Assembly (NCBI RefSeq): GCF_900106035.1
Contig: NZ_FNUC01000004.1
Coordinates: 620,001-684,000, forward strand
Source: Jiangella alba
Lineage (GTDB): Bacteria; Actinomycetota; Actinomycetes; Jiangellales; Jiangellaceae
DNA: 64,000 nucleotides
Reading direction: 5' to 3'
The position numbers and the translations under genes were made by a program. Below are positions 24,922 to 35,651 of this stretch, piece after piece. Within the stretch, counting starts at the first letter, position 1; every line of letters begins with the position of its first letter. The notes under the pieces are model-generated. The model saw only the letters and a program-made list of their open reading frames with translations. It was not told the DNA's origin and did no database searches.

Positions 24922-26604
24922 ATGCGTTGGTTCGGTGGTTGTGCTCCAGGCAGGCACCTGATGGTCCCCAGAGGCGCCCGCCTCATCTGGAACGACCCAC
25001 CCGTCTGGGTCATGGGCGGATGGCCTGGCCGGACTCTTCGAGTCGTCACCGACCAGCAAACTCAACTCGCCTTGTTCGGCGCCTGCTCGGCCGACGACAG
25101 CGACCTGCTGCGCGCCGCAAGGTCAAGGGACCTCGCAACCGTGTGCAGCGGTTGGGCCGGTTCGTTCGTCGTGGCGCGGCACACAGGAACCGGCCTGTTG
25201 GAGCTCCTGTCCGATGCCGCCGGCGGATGCCCGCTGTACCTTGTCGAGACACCCGGCGGAACGGTGTGGGGCTCGAGCTCGCTCGCCCTGTCATCCCTGA
25301 CCAGGCGCCGAGTCGATCGACTATGGCTGACCTCATACCTGGCGAACAAACTGCTACTGCCTGCGGATCGCAGCGCCTGGGCCGACGTCCTGCCGGTGCC
25401 ACCCGGGCATCGCGTCGTTCTCGCAGCTGGACGAGCCGCCACAGTCACAGCATGGTGGTCACACGCTCGACGTCCGTACGGCCACGCTGTCGCACTCGTC
25501 CGACGTTCTCTGCTCGACGGAGTCGAAGCGCGTCTTGGTGCGTCCCGCGTTTCGGTTGATCTGGCCGGCATGGACTCGACGACCATCGCTGCGATCGCCG
25601 CGCGGCGCGGCAACCTACTCACGATGACCGTCCGCCCCGAGGACCGCGAAGAGGGTGGCGATGTCGACTACGCGCGTGAATTCGCCAGAAGGGGGACGAC
25701 TCACGCCTGGCTGTCGATGACCACAGATCAGTTGCCGTTCAGCAGGTCACCTGATCAGCTGCCTCCGTCGGACGAACCGGCGCCGTCCTCCGCTTCCTGG
25801 ACGTTCTTCTCGGCGCAATTGCGAGCAGCCCGCGATGCCGGCTCCACCTGCCATCTCACGGGCGATGGCGGCGACAACCTCTTTCTTCCACCGCCTTGGC
25901 ATCTCACGGTTCTGGCTCGCCGCGGCCGGATGGTCCGCCTGTGGCGCGACGCACACGGCTGGGCACGGCTGCGCAGCATCAGCCCTTGGGGCATCGTCGT
26001 AGCTGCCGCCCAAGGCGACATCCAACGGGTCATTCAGCCGTGGAGTGCGCCGCCAACATGGGTACTCGAGTCTGCGATCACGGGAACAGCACCCGAAGCC
26101 GATCCCGACGCACTGCTCATCCATGAGGTTCGCAACGTGGCGCGGGCCGCGCATGCCGATCGACAACTCGCCGATGAGCTCGAGATGGATCTACACAACC
26201 CCTACTTCGACGGTCTGCTCCTGGACGCGGTCGCATCAGCGCGGCCGTGGCACAGATACTCGACCCGCCGCTACAAGCCGATGCTCGCGGATGCGACCGG
26301 AGATCTGCTGCCGTTCCGGCATCGCCGTCGCGTGACCAAAGGTACGTTCGCAGGCGATTTCCACAGCGGACTGCGACTCAACCTCCAGCGCATCCTCAGG
26401 TTGGCAGACGGCCACCTGGCCGGCCTCGGCCTGATCGAACCGTTGCACCTTCGTTCCGCGATCAGACGCGCAGCGCTCGGCGTCGACGCCATGTGGGCAT
26501 CGCTCATGCCGACCCTCGACGCGGAAATGTGGCTGGAAGCGACTCAGCACCTGCCTGAGATCTCATGGACCACCCATTCCCGAGGGAGGTTTCTCAGTGC
26601 GTAA
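24922..26604 (+). CDS. Lasso macrolactam cyclase (asparagine-synthetase-like)
   Basis: A 560-aa ATP-dependent cyclase that should adenylate Glu8 of the core and close the ring with Gly1. The N-terminal part (MRWFGGCAPG...; about residues 1-130) is glutaminase-like without a nucleophilic Cys at position 2. The synthetase half has the pyrophosphate loop as SVDLAGMDST (residues 211-220), more compact than the usual SGGxDS, and TGDGGDNLF (residues 313-321). ATG 24922 follows GAAAGGGG. It lies 59 nt after the precursor and overlaps the leader peptidase gene by 8 nt. The fold and context argue strongly for the lasso C protein. Confidence 0.9.
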   Translation: MRWFGGCAPGRHLMVPRGARLIWNDPPVWVMGGWPGRTLRVVTDQQTQLALFGACSADDSDLLRAARSRDLATVCSGWAGSFVVARHTGTGLLELLSDAAGGCPLYLVETPGGTVWGSSSLALSSLTRRRVDRLWLTSYLANKLLLPADRSAWADVLPVPPGHRVVLAAGRAATVTAWWSHARRPYGHAVALVRRSLLDGVEARLGASRVSVDLAGMDSTTIAAIAARRGNLLTMTVRPEDREEGGDVDYAREFARRGTTHAWLSMTTDQLPFSRSPDQLPPSDEPAPSSASWTFFSAQLRAARDAGSTCHLTGDGGDNLFLPPPWHLTVLARRGRMVRLWRDAHGWARLRSISPWGIVVAAAQGDIQRVIQPWSAPPTWVLESAITGTAPEADPDALLIHEVRNVARAAHADRQLADELEMDLHNPYFDGLLLDAVASARPWHRYSTRRYKPMLADATGDLLPFRHRRRVTKGTFAGDFHSGLRLNLQRILRLADGHLAGLGLIEPLHLRSAIRRAALGVDAMWASLMPTLDAEMWLEATQHLPEISWTTHSRGRFLSA

Positions 26605-27220
26605 GCGAACAGTGGTCACGGTCGTCCTGCCGCACGCACACGTCACGATCAACTACGACACCGGGCTCACGACGCTCTCGCCGCCAGACGTCGCCCCAGC
26701 GCCCGGCGGGTCAGTCGTGCGGCATCGGAGCCCGAGCCGATCGTGGGGAACTCAGGAAGCGCTCACCGTCCTTGTCGACCCCGCATGGACACCACCACTG
26801 TGGCGGTTGGCAGCCGTACCAGCAGTGATGACGACGATCGGTGCCAAGCTGTTGGGACGCCGAAGCCGGCGATTCTCGCGCATGGTTCGGCTGGCATGCG
26901 TCGCGCGTCGGCTGTCCCCCGCCACAGACCAGCAGGCGCGACGAGCCGTCCTGGCGGTGCGGTGGCTCTCCCCTGCCCTCCCCATGCGCTGGGCATGCCT
27001 GGAACAGTCGACTGCGGCGGCCCTCCTCCTCGCCCTGATGGGTCGACGCGCGGAATGGCGACATGGAATCGCTGTCGATCCCGTACGCATGCATGCTTGG
27101 ATAGCGGATCGGGCCGGGTGCCCGGTCGAGGAGTCCACGGCGGTCTCGTCATATGTGCAGACGTGGACACCAGATGGTCCGCCGTCGGACAAACCCGGGA
27201 TTGGAACACGACCCTCATGA
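26597..27220 (+). CDS. Lasso leader peptidase (B2-type transglutaminase-like)
   Basis: A 207-aa cysteine protease starting at GTG 26597 behind GGGAGG. The catalytic set appears as Cys134 (MRWACLEQS), His166 and Asp171 (MHAWIAD), in the order expected for lasso B2 proteins. It should remove the leader before Gly1. The first about 75 residues are extra compared with minimal B2 proteins and are not clearly an RRE domain. No separate RRE (B1) gene is seen in the cluster. Overlaps of 8 nt upstream and 4 nt downstream imply coupled translation with the cyclase and the acetyltransferase. Confidence 0.87.
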   Translation: MRKRTVVTVVLPHAHVTINYDTGLTTLSPPDVAPAPGGSVVRHRSPSRSWGTQEALTVLVDPAWTPPLWRLAAVPAVMTTIGAKLLGRRSRRFSRMVRLACVARRLSPATDQQARRAVLAVRWLSPALPMRWACLEQSTAAALLLALMGRRAEWRHGIAVDPVRMHAWIADRAGCPVEESTAVSSYVQTWTPDGPPSDKPGIGTRPS

Positions 27221-27807
27221 GCACTCCGCAGATCCTGCTGACCGGTGCCCGCCTGGCGCTTGCCCAGCCCCGGCGCGACCTGCTGCCGGAGTACCACCGC
27301 TGGGAGAACGACGCTCGCACGATCCTGGGCTACGGCAACCAGTTCCCACAGTCGTGGGAGGTGCGTGACGGCGGGTGGGAGCGGCAGCGCGCCAATCACC
27401 AGTACCCGCAGTTCGAGGTCGTCCGGCTCGACGACCTGAGCGCCGTCGGCATGACCACGCTGGACGTCAACCAGTACGTGCGCACGGCTGAGTACACCGT
27501 GGTCCTGGCGCCGGAGGCGCGCGGCCACGGGTACGCCGCCGAGGCCACGCGGCTCACGCTCGACTGGGCGTTCCACCTCGGCGCGCTGCGCATGGTGTGG
27601 TTGAAGGTGCTGGAGCCGAATCGGGCCGGCATCACGGCCTACCAGCGGGCCGGTTTCCGCAACGCTGGCCGGCTGCGGCAGTCCGGCTACTGGCTCGGCC
27701 GGCCGTGCGACGAGGTGATCATGGACGCGATCGCGGAGGAGTTCGATGGCGAGTCGTGGGTGACGGCAACCGTGACGCCCCCGGGTCCGCCGTCACCCTC
27801 AGCGTGA
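27217..27807 (+). CDS. GNAT-family N-acetyltransferase, candidate lasso-tailoring enzyme
   Basis: A 196-aa RimJ/RimL-like acetyltransferase. The acetyl-CoA loop is in APEARGHGYAAEATRLTLDWAF, and LEPNRAGITAYQRAGFRNAG is the typical C-terminal strand-helix. It is coupled to the leader peptidase by ATGA overlap, and no terminator is seen between them. Albusnodin clusters encode an acetyltransferase that modifies Lys10 of the peptide, and this core has Lys10, so a tailoring role is likely. Against this, its codon use is more GC-rich than the rest of the cluster, so it could be a native gene to which the cluster became joined. Confidence 0.8.
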   Translation: MSTPQILLTGARLALAQPRRDLLPEYHRWENDARTILGYGNQFPQSWEVRDGGWERQRANHQYPQFEVVRLDDLSAVGMTTLDVNQYVRTAEYTVVLAPEARGHGYAAEATRLTLDWAFHLGALRMVWLKVLEPNRAGITAYQRAGFRNAGRLRQSGYWLGRPCDEVIMDAIAEEFDGESWVTATVTPPGPPSPSA

Positions 27808-28962
27808 TCCCCAGTTCCACGCCGGCCGGTCGAACCGGTCCTGCCCGTCGATGAACGTCTCGCCGGTGTCCTTGACCAGCTCGACCCGCGTCGCGGCGGC
27901 GCCGAGGTGGTCGACCAGCAGCGGCGAGTGGGTGATGACGACGAGCTGGGTGGCCGCGCGCGCCTCGACGATCAGCTCGGCCAGCGCCGGCAGCAGCTGC
28001 GGGTGCAGGCTGGCCTCCGGCTCGTCCAGCACCATGAGCGCCGGCGGACGGGGCGCCAGCAGGGCCGCGGCCCACAGCAGGAAGCGCAGGGTGCCGTCGG
28101 ACAGCTCGGCGCCGGCCAGCGGCCGCAGCAGGCCGTGCTGCCGGAACGCGAGGTCGAGCCGATCGCCGAGCTGGGCGATCTCCAGCCGCGACCCGGGGAA
28201 CGCGCGGTCGACGGCGGCGTCGAGCGCCTCGACCGCGCCGACCTCGCGGATGGTCTGCAGCGCGGCGGCGAGGTCGGCGCCGTCGTCGGACAGCACCGGC
28301 GTGCGGGTGCCGACGCGCGTCTGCCGGGCCGGCGCGTCGGCGTCGGTGCGGAAGTGGTCGTAGAAGCGCCAGTTGCGCACCTGCTCGCGGACGGTCAGCA
28401 GCTCCGGCGCCCGGACCGGGTCGGCGACCTCGCTGAGCATGCTCTCGAAGGTGCGCAGCCCCTGGGCCAGGTGTTCCCAGTCGCGGCCGGCCCGCACCCG
28501 CACCAGCTCGTTGCGGCGGTCGGCCAGCCAGGTGCCCGGCCGCAGCACCGGCCCGCTCCAGATCGCCTCGCGCTTGATCTCCGGATCGAGCTGGAAGAAC
28601 GACGGCGGCTCCCCGCTCGGCCGCGGCAGCCCGAGGTCGATGAGGTACCCGAAGTCGTCGCCGGCGAAGCCCATGCGGACGTTGACCGGGCCGGTCCGGC
28701 GGGTGCCCTGGACCGGCCGCTCTCCCGACCGCATCTCGCGGCTGATCTTCTCCGGCCCGGCCCACGTGACCGACGGCATGCCGCCCTCGCGCGCCAGCGA
28801 CGCGATGACGTCGCCCCGGGCACACTCGGCCAGCAGCCGCAACGCCCGGTACAGGCTCGACTTCCCCGTGCCGTTGGCCCCGATGACGACGTCGAGGCCG
28901 GTCAGCGGCAGCACGACGTCGCGCAGCGACCGGTAGTTCGCGATGGCGATGGTCCGCAGCAT
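27799..28962 (-). CDS. AAA ATPase of the RecF/ABC-like type
   Basis: A 387-aa ATPase. Residues MLRTIAIANYRSLRDVVLPL and the Walker A GANGTGKSSLYRA open it. A large insertion of about 220 residues follows, and then the signature ELSDGTLRFL, Walker B LMVLDEPEASLHPQLLPAL and THSPLLVDHL. This is the pattern of chromosomal overcoming-lysogenisation-defect (OLD)-like or SMC-head proteins without nuclease domain. It overlaps the convergent acetyltransferase by 9 nt and sits 4 nt after the PIN-toxin gene, so it may be co-transcribed with the toxin-antitoxin pair. Function unknown; DNA maintenance or defence is possible. Confidence 0.8.
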   Translation of the reverse strand: MLRTIAIANYRSLRDVVLPLTGLDVVIGANGTGKSSLYRALRLLAECARGDVIASLAREGGMPSVTWAGPEKISREMRSGERPVQGTRRTGPVNVRMGFAGDDFGYLIDLGLPRPSGEPPSFFQLDPEIKREAIWSGPVLRPGTWLADRRNELVRVRAGRDWEHLAQGLRTFESMLSEVADPVRAPELLTVREQVRNWRFYDHFRTDADAPARQTRVGTRTPVLSDDGADLAAALQTIREVGAVEALDAAVDRAFPGSRLEIAQLGDRLDLAFRQHGLLRPLAGAELSDGTLRFLLWAAALLAPRPPALMVLDEPEASLHPQLLPALAELIVEARAATQLVVITHSPLLVDHLGAAATRVELVKDTGETFIDGQDRFDRPAWNWGSR

Positions 28963-28966
28963 GGGC

Positions 28967-29398
28967 CTACTCGGCCTCGCTGAGCCAGGGGTTGAACAGC
29001 TCGACCCCCATGGGTGTGAAGTCACCGACGTTCCGGGTGACGAGCGTCAGGCCGTGCCAGAGCGCCGTTGCTCCGATCTGCGCGTCGATGGGGTCGACCG
29101 GCCGGCCATCGGCCTGGCACGCCGCGACCGTGCGACCCCACAGGTCGGCGACGTCCGCATCGACGGCGAGGATCCGGCTCTCGAACCGGGGCACCAGGCC
29201 GTCGGTCAGCCAGGCCTCGAGGTTGCTGCGGCGCCGGCCGAGCGGCAGTCTGTCGATGCCTTTGCGCACCTCGCCGATGGTGATGGCGCTGAGGAACGTG
29301 CTCTCCTCGGGCACCTCGTCGAGCCACTCGATGACCTCGTGGTCGGGGAATCGGCGGAATCCTTCGGAGATCACGTTGGTGTCGAGCAGATAGGTCAC
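28967..29398 (-). CDS. vapC: VapC-type PIN-domain toxin
   Basis: A 143-aa PIN ribonuclease. The conserved acidic residues are in YLLDTNVISE, ITIGEVRKGI and PIDAQIGATA, with TRNVGDF at the end of the core. GTG 29398 overlaps the antitoxin stop by 4 nt. It should cleave RNA when released from the antitoxin. Length is typical. Confidence 0.9.
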   Translation of the reverse strand: MTYLLDTNVISEGFRRFPDHEVIEWLDEVPEESTFLSAITIGEVRKGIDRLPLGRRRSNLEAWLTDGLVPRFESRILAVDADVADLWGRTVAACQADGRPVDPIDAQIGATALWHGLTLVTRNVGDFTPMGVELFNPWLSEAE

Positions 29399-29655
29399 AG
29401 ATCGACCTCGCGCATCCGGCCACCTCTGTCGCGCTCGAGGATCAGGTCCTCGTTGCCGACCGGTGCGGTCGCGAGGAACTCGGCGAGCGTGCCCTGACGA
29501 CGCTTGCGGCGCTCCCACTCGTCGAGTGAGACGACGACTGCGACCGGCCGGCCGCGCCGGCTGATGGTCTGCGGCCCGTCACGACCCACGGTGTCGAGCA
29601 GTTCGCTGAGCCGGGCCTTGGCGTCGGCGACGCTCCACGTGTCCGCTGCGGTCAT
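29395..29655 (-). CDS. Phd/YefM-type antitoxin
   Basis: An 86-aa antitoxin. WSVADAKARLSELLDTV and ISRRGRPVAVVVSLDEWERR are the standard Phd/YefM fold. The charged C-terminal tail (EDLILERDRGGRMREVDL) should wrap the toxin. GGAGGTG lies 8 nt before ATG 29655. The palindrome immediately upstream fits autorepression by the toxin-antitoxin complex. Confidence 0.9.
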   Translation of the reverse strand: MTAADTWSVADAKARLSELLDTVGRDGPQTISRRGRPVAVVVSLDEWERRKRRQGTLAEFLATAPVGNEDLILERDRGGRMREVDL

Positions 29656-29669
29656 GGCGAAACACCTCC

Positions 29670-29695
29670 ATGACCATACTAGTCATCATGGTCAT
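29670..29695 (-). promoter_or_regulatory. Toxin-antitoxin operator
   Basis: ATGACCAT (29670-29677) and ATGGTCAT (29688-29695) form an inverted repeat around 10 nt, just before the antitoxin ribosome site. It includes a TAGTAT (-10-like, minus strand). It overlaps the last 4 nt of the upstream tetR gene. Confidence 0.6.
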
Positions 29696-30285
29696 CGCGG
29701 GCGAACCCGCAGGGCATTGAGCAGGGCGAGCAGCGTGGCGACGGTGTCGTCGAGGTCGCGCGGGTCGTCGGAGCGGGCCAGCCAGAGGGCGGCCTCGTTC
29801 ATCGCGCCGGACAGCAGGTGCGTCAGCGGCCCGACCGGCTGCGGCGCGATGACGCCGTCGTCGATGACGGACTCGAGGGCCTCGCGCAGATGCCGCCCGG
29901 ACGAGGCGTCGTCGAGCGCGCGCCACTCGTCCCAGCCCAGCACGGCCGGGCCGTCGATGAGCAGGATGCGCTGCACCTCGGGGTCGGCGCTGGCCCGCAG
30001 GAACGCTTCGCAGCCGGCGGTCAGCTGGTCCCACGAGCCGGTCTCGGACTCGGCCGCGGCGACCACGCGGTCGGCCACCTGCGCCTGGACCTGCTCGACG
30101 ACGGCGCGGAACAGCGCGGCCTTGCCGGCGAAGTGGTGGTAGAGCGCGCCCTTGGTGAGGCCGAGCGCGTCGACGAGCGCGGCCAGGCTCACGGCGGCGT
30201 AGCCGTCGCGGGCGAACTGCCGCCGGGCCTCGGTGAGCAGCGCGTGCACCGTGGCCTGCCGCTGCTCGGACTTGGTCGGGGACAC
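29692..30285 (-). CDS. TetR-family regulator
   Basis: A 197-aa repressor. The HTH reads QFARDGYAAVSLAALVDALGLTKGALYHHFAGKAALF. The start is placed at GTG 30285 because GGAGG lies 5 nt upstream. The C-terminal ligand domain resembles TetR_C members (ILLIDGPAVLGWDEWRALDD). It is divergent from a VOC-fold gene, with two palindromic sites between them, so it probably represses that gene and itself. Confidence 0.88.
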   Translation of the reverse strand: MSPTKSEQRQATVHALLTEARRQFARDGYAAVSLAALVDALGLTKGALYHHFAGKAALFRAVVEQVQAQVADRVVAAAESETGSWDQLTAGCEAFLRASADPEVQRILLIDGPAVLGWDEWRALDDASSGRHLREALESVIDDGVIAPQPVGPLTHLLSGAMNEAALWLARSDDPRDLDDTVATLLALLNALRVRPR

Positions 30286-30300
30286 CGCACCTCCAGTTGA

Positions 30301-30349
30301 CATACCAGCGGTATGCATTCTACCCTGACAGACACATACCAACGGTAGG
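30301..30349. promoter_or_regulatory. Two TetR-type operators in the tetR/VOC intergenic region
   Basis: CATACCAGCGGTATG (30301-30315) is a perfect palindrome with a 3-nt centre; CATACCAACGGTAGG (30335-30349) is a near copy 34 nt downstream. They lie between the divergent starts at 30285 and 30367. Confidence 0.7.
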
Positions 30350-30366
30350 TATCTGAGGAGAAGGCC

Positions 30367-30777
30367 ATGACCATCACCGGCTACTACCCGGTCCTCTGCA
30401 GCACCGACGTCGCCGCCGCGCGCGACTTCTACGTGAAGCACCTCGGCTTCACGCTCGTCTTCGATTCCGGCTGGTACGTGAGCCTGCGCCACCCCGCGGC
30501 CGCGCACATCGAGCTGGCGTTCGTCGACCACCGGCACCCGACCATCCCCGACGGCTTCCGCCAGCCGGCCCGCGGGCTGCTGCTCAACGTCGAGGTCCCC
30601 GATGTCGACGACTGGTACGCGCGCCTGACGGAGGCCGGGCTGCCGATCCGCCTGGAGCTGCGCGACGAGGACTTCGGCCAGCGGCACTTCATCGTCGAGG
30701 CGCCCGACGGCGTGCTGGTCGACGTCATCACGGAGATCGAGCCGACCGCGGAGTACGCCGGCCAGTACGTGTCTTGA
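30367..30777 (+). CDS. VOC-fold (glyoxalase/bleomycin-resistance-like) protein
   Basis: A 136-aa single-domain VOC protein ([23 protein letters not shown], then [25 protein letters not shown] and [17 protein letters not shown]). Metal ligands are plausibly a His in AHIELAFV and the Glu near the C-terminus. Controlled by the divergent TetR, it may protect against a small toxic compound. The ligand cannot be deduced. Confidence 0.85.
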   Translation: MTITGYYPVLCSTDVAAARDFYVKHLGFTLVFDSGWYVSLRHPAAAHIELAFVDHRHPTIPDGFRQPARGLLLNVEVPDVDDWYARLTEAGLPIRLELRDEDFGQRHFIVEAPDGVLVDVITEIEPTAEYAGQYVS

Positions 30778-30807
30778 CAGAATGGTCGGGATTCGCCGAC
30801 CATTCTG
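30774..30807 (+). promoter_or_regulatory. Promoter and operator of the arsR-like/MFS pair
   Basis: Perfect 12-nt arms CAGAATGGTCGG (30778-30789) and CCGACCATTCTG (30796-30807) surround 6 nt. TTGACA (30774-30779) sits at the left edge; GACCAT (30798-30803) is a possible -10 at 18 nt. Transcription would then begin at about the ATG at 30810, a leaderless message. The promoter lies over the VOC stop codon. Confidence 0.65.
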
Positions 30808-30809
30808 GA

Positions 30810-31403
30810 ATGGCCGACCAGTCCGCCGTTCCCGACTATGGGCTCGCCGACGAGCTCGAGCTCACCGACCCCGCGCAGTACCGGGCGCTGTTCGACGAGA
30901 CCCGGATGAAGATCGTCAACCTGCTGCTGGAGCGCGCCGCGACGACGACAGAGCTGGCCGCCGCGCTGGGCAAGCCGAAGGGCACGGTCGGCCACCACCT
31001 GAAGGTCCTGGAGTACGCGGGCCTGGTGCACGTGGTCCGCACCAAACTGGTGCGCGCCATCGAGGCCCGCTACTACGGCCGCACCGCCCGCGTGTTCCTG
31101 TACCACGACTGGGACCGCGCCTCGTTCGAGGGCATCGGGCTGGAGCCCAAGGGGCTGCTCGCCGAGGCGATGGCCGAGGTCGCGCAGATCCCGGAGGCGC
31201 ACAAGGACCTCCCCATGACGACGAACGCCCGGTACGCCCGCATCCCGGTGGAACGGGCCGAGGAGTGGCGGGAGCGCCTGTACGAGCTGCTGGACGAGTT
31301 CGCCCGCCAGCCACGGGGCGGCGAGGTGACGTATGGTCTGCTCGTCGGGATCTTCCCGACGCAGCGCGGGCACCTGCCACACCCCGAGGACGGTGCCGCG
31401 TGA
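30810..31403 (+). CDS. ArsR-like winged-helix regulator
   Basis: A 197-aa transcription factor. The HTH is LFDETRMKIVNLLLERAATTTELAAALGKPKGTVGHHLKVLEYAGLVHVV, typical ArsR/HTH_20. A C-terminal extension of about 90 aa may bind a ligand. ATG 30810 is chosen because the operator ends just before it. It is coupled to the MFS gene (GTGA), so it most likely regulates that exporter and itself. Confidence 0.86.
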   Translation: MADQSAVPDYGLADELELTDPAQYRALFDETRMKIVNLLLERAATTTELAAALGKPKGTVGHHLKVLEYAGLVHVVRTKLVRAIEARYYGRTARVFLYHDWDRASFEGIGLEPKGLLAEAMAEVAQIPEAHKDLPMTTNARYARIPVERAEEWRERLYELLDEFARQPRGGEVTYGLLVGIFPTQRGHLPHPEDGAA

Positions 31404-32730
31404 CCACGGTCGAGACGCCGACGAAGGCCGGGCTGGGCCGCAACTACTGGAAGCTGTGGAGCGCGTCGGTCGTCTCGAACTTCGGCGACGGGCTCTCGGC
31501 GGTCGCGATCCCGTGGCTGGCCACCGCCGTCACCCGCGACCCGATGCAGATCGCGCTGGTCACGCTGGCCACCCGGCTGCCGTGGCTGCTGTTCTCGCTG
31601 CCGGCCGGGGTCATCTCCGACCGCCTCGACCGCCGCAAGCTGGTCGCCGTCATGGACATCGCGCGGTTCGCCGTCATGGGCGCGTTCGCGTTCGTGGTGC
31701 TGGCGTGGCAGTCCGACCTGCCCACGCCCGACCAGATCGCCGGCGGCACCGCCGACGTGCCCGAGAACGGCGCCGTCCTGCTGGGGCTGCTGTACCTGAT
31801 GGCGTTCCTGCTGGGCATGGCCGAGGTGCTGCGCGACAACACCGCGCAGACGCTGCTGCCGTCCGTCGTCGCGAAGGACCGGCTGGAGAAGGCGAACGGC
31901 CGGCTGTGGGGCGCCGAGGTCGTCGTCAACAACTTCGTCGGGCCGCCGCTGGCCGGCCTGCTGCTGGGCCTGGCGTTCGCGCTGCCGTTCTTCATCAACG
32001 CCGGCACCTTCGGCATCGCCGCCGCGCTCGTGTTCATGCTGGCCGGGCAGTTCGCGCCGAAGGGCAAGGTCAGCAGCGGCCGGATCAACTGGAAGACGGA
32101 GATCGCCGAGGGCGTGCGGTGGTTGTGGAACCACCACCTGCTGCGGTCGCTGGCGTTCCTGCTCGGCGCGGCGAACGGCCTGCAGGCCGCCGCCATGGCC
32201 ATCTACGTGCTGCTGGCGCAGGAGATCCTGGGCCTCAACGCGACGGAGTTCGGCATCATGCTGTCGGGGGTGGCGGTGGGCGCGGTGGCCGGGTCGCTGG
32301 TCGCCCACCGGGTCAGCGTCCGCATCGGCCCCGGCGCGTCGCTGATCGTGTCACTGGTCGTCCTCGGCGGCACGCTGGGCGCCATCGGCCTGCTGTCGTC
32401 GCCGATCATCGTCTACGTCGTGTTCGTGTTCGAGGGCTTCTTCACCGTGCTGTGGAACGTCATCACGGTGTCGATGCGGCAGACGATCATCCCCGACCAC
32501 CTGCTCGGCCGGGTCAACTCGGTGTACCGGTTCTTCGGCTGGGGCGCGCTCTCGGTCGGCACGCTGCTCGGCGGCGTGCTGGTCACCGTCGGCGACGTCT
32601 GGCTCAGCCGCGAGAACGCCCTGCGGCTGCCGTTCCTGGTCGCCGCGGCACTGCACGTGGTGATGGTGATCTACGCGCTGCCGCGGCTGACCACCGCCCG
32701 CATCGAGGCGGCGAAGGCCGCCGCGGCGGC

Positions 32731-34979
<2,249 letters not shown>

Positions 34980-34983
<4 letters not shown>

Positions 34984-35651
34984 GAACGGACCAGTCCTTC
35001 CAGAACGGACGTGAAGAAGCCGAGGCCGTCGGTGGTCGGCCCGGTGAGCGCCTCGACCGCGTGCTCGGGGTGCGGCATCAGCCCGACGACGTTGCCGCGG
35101 GCGTTGGTGACGCCGGCGATGTCGCGGTAGGAGCCGTTGGGGTTGTCGCCGGTGTACCGGACGACGACCCGGCCCTCGCCCTCGAGCTCGTCGAGCGTGC
35201 GCTGGTCGGCGACGTAGCCGCCCTCGCCGTTCTTCAGCGGGATGACGATCTCCTGGCCGGTCGCGTAGCCGGACGTCCACGCCGTCGACGTGCTCTCGAC
35301 CCGCAGCGGCTGGTCGCGGCAGACGAACTTGCGGTGGTCGTTGCGGATCAGCGCGCCCGGCAGCAGGTGCGACTCGCACAGCACCTGGAAGCCGTTGCAG
35401 ATGCCGAGCACCGGCAGCCCGCCGCGCGCGGCGTCGACCAGCGGCTCCATGACCGGGGCGAACCGCGCGATGGCGCCGCAGCGCAGGTAGTCGCCGTAGG
35501 AGAAGCCGCCCGGCAGCACCACGGCGTCGACACCGTGCAGGTCGGCGTCGCCGTGCCAGAGCGAGACGGCCTCACCGCCGGCGACCCGGACCGCCCGGGC
35601 GGCGTCGCGGTCGTCGAGGGAGCCGGGGAACGTGACGACGCCGACGCGCAT
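34980..35651 (-). CDS. purQ: Phosphoribosylformylglycinamidine synthase glutaminase PurQ
   Basis: A 223-aa class I glutamine amidotransferase supplying ammonia to PurL. The nucleophile is the Cys in [13 protein letters not shown], with the His/Glu pair in MPHPEHAVE. The N-terminus [20 protein letters not shown] is canonical. Its ATG overlaps the purS stop by 1 nt (TGATG) and its stop overlaps purL by 4 nt. Confidence 0.96.
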
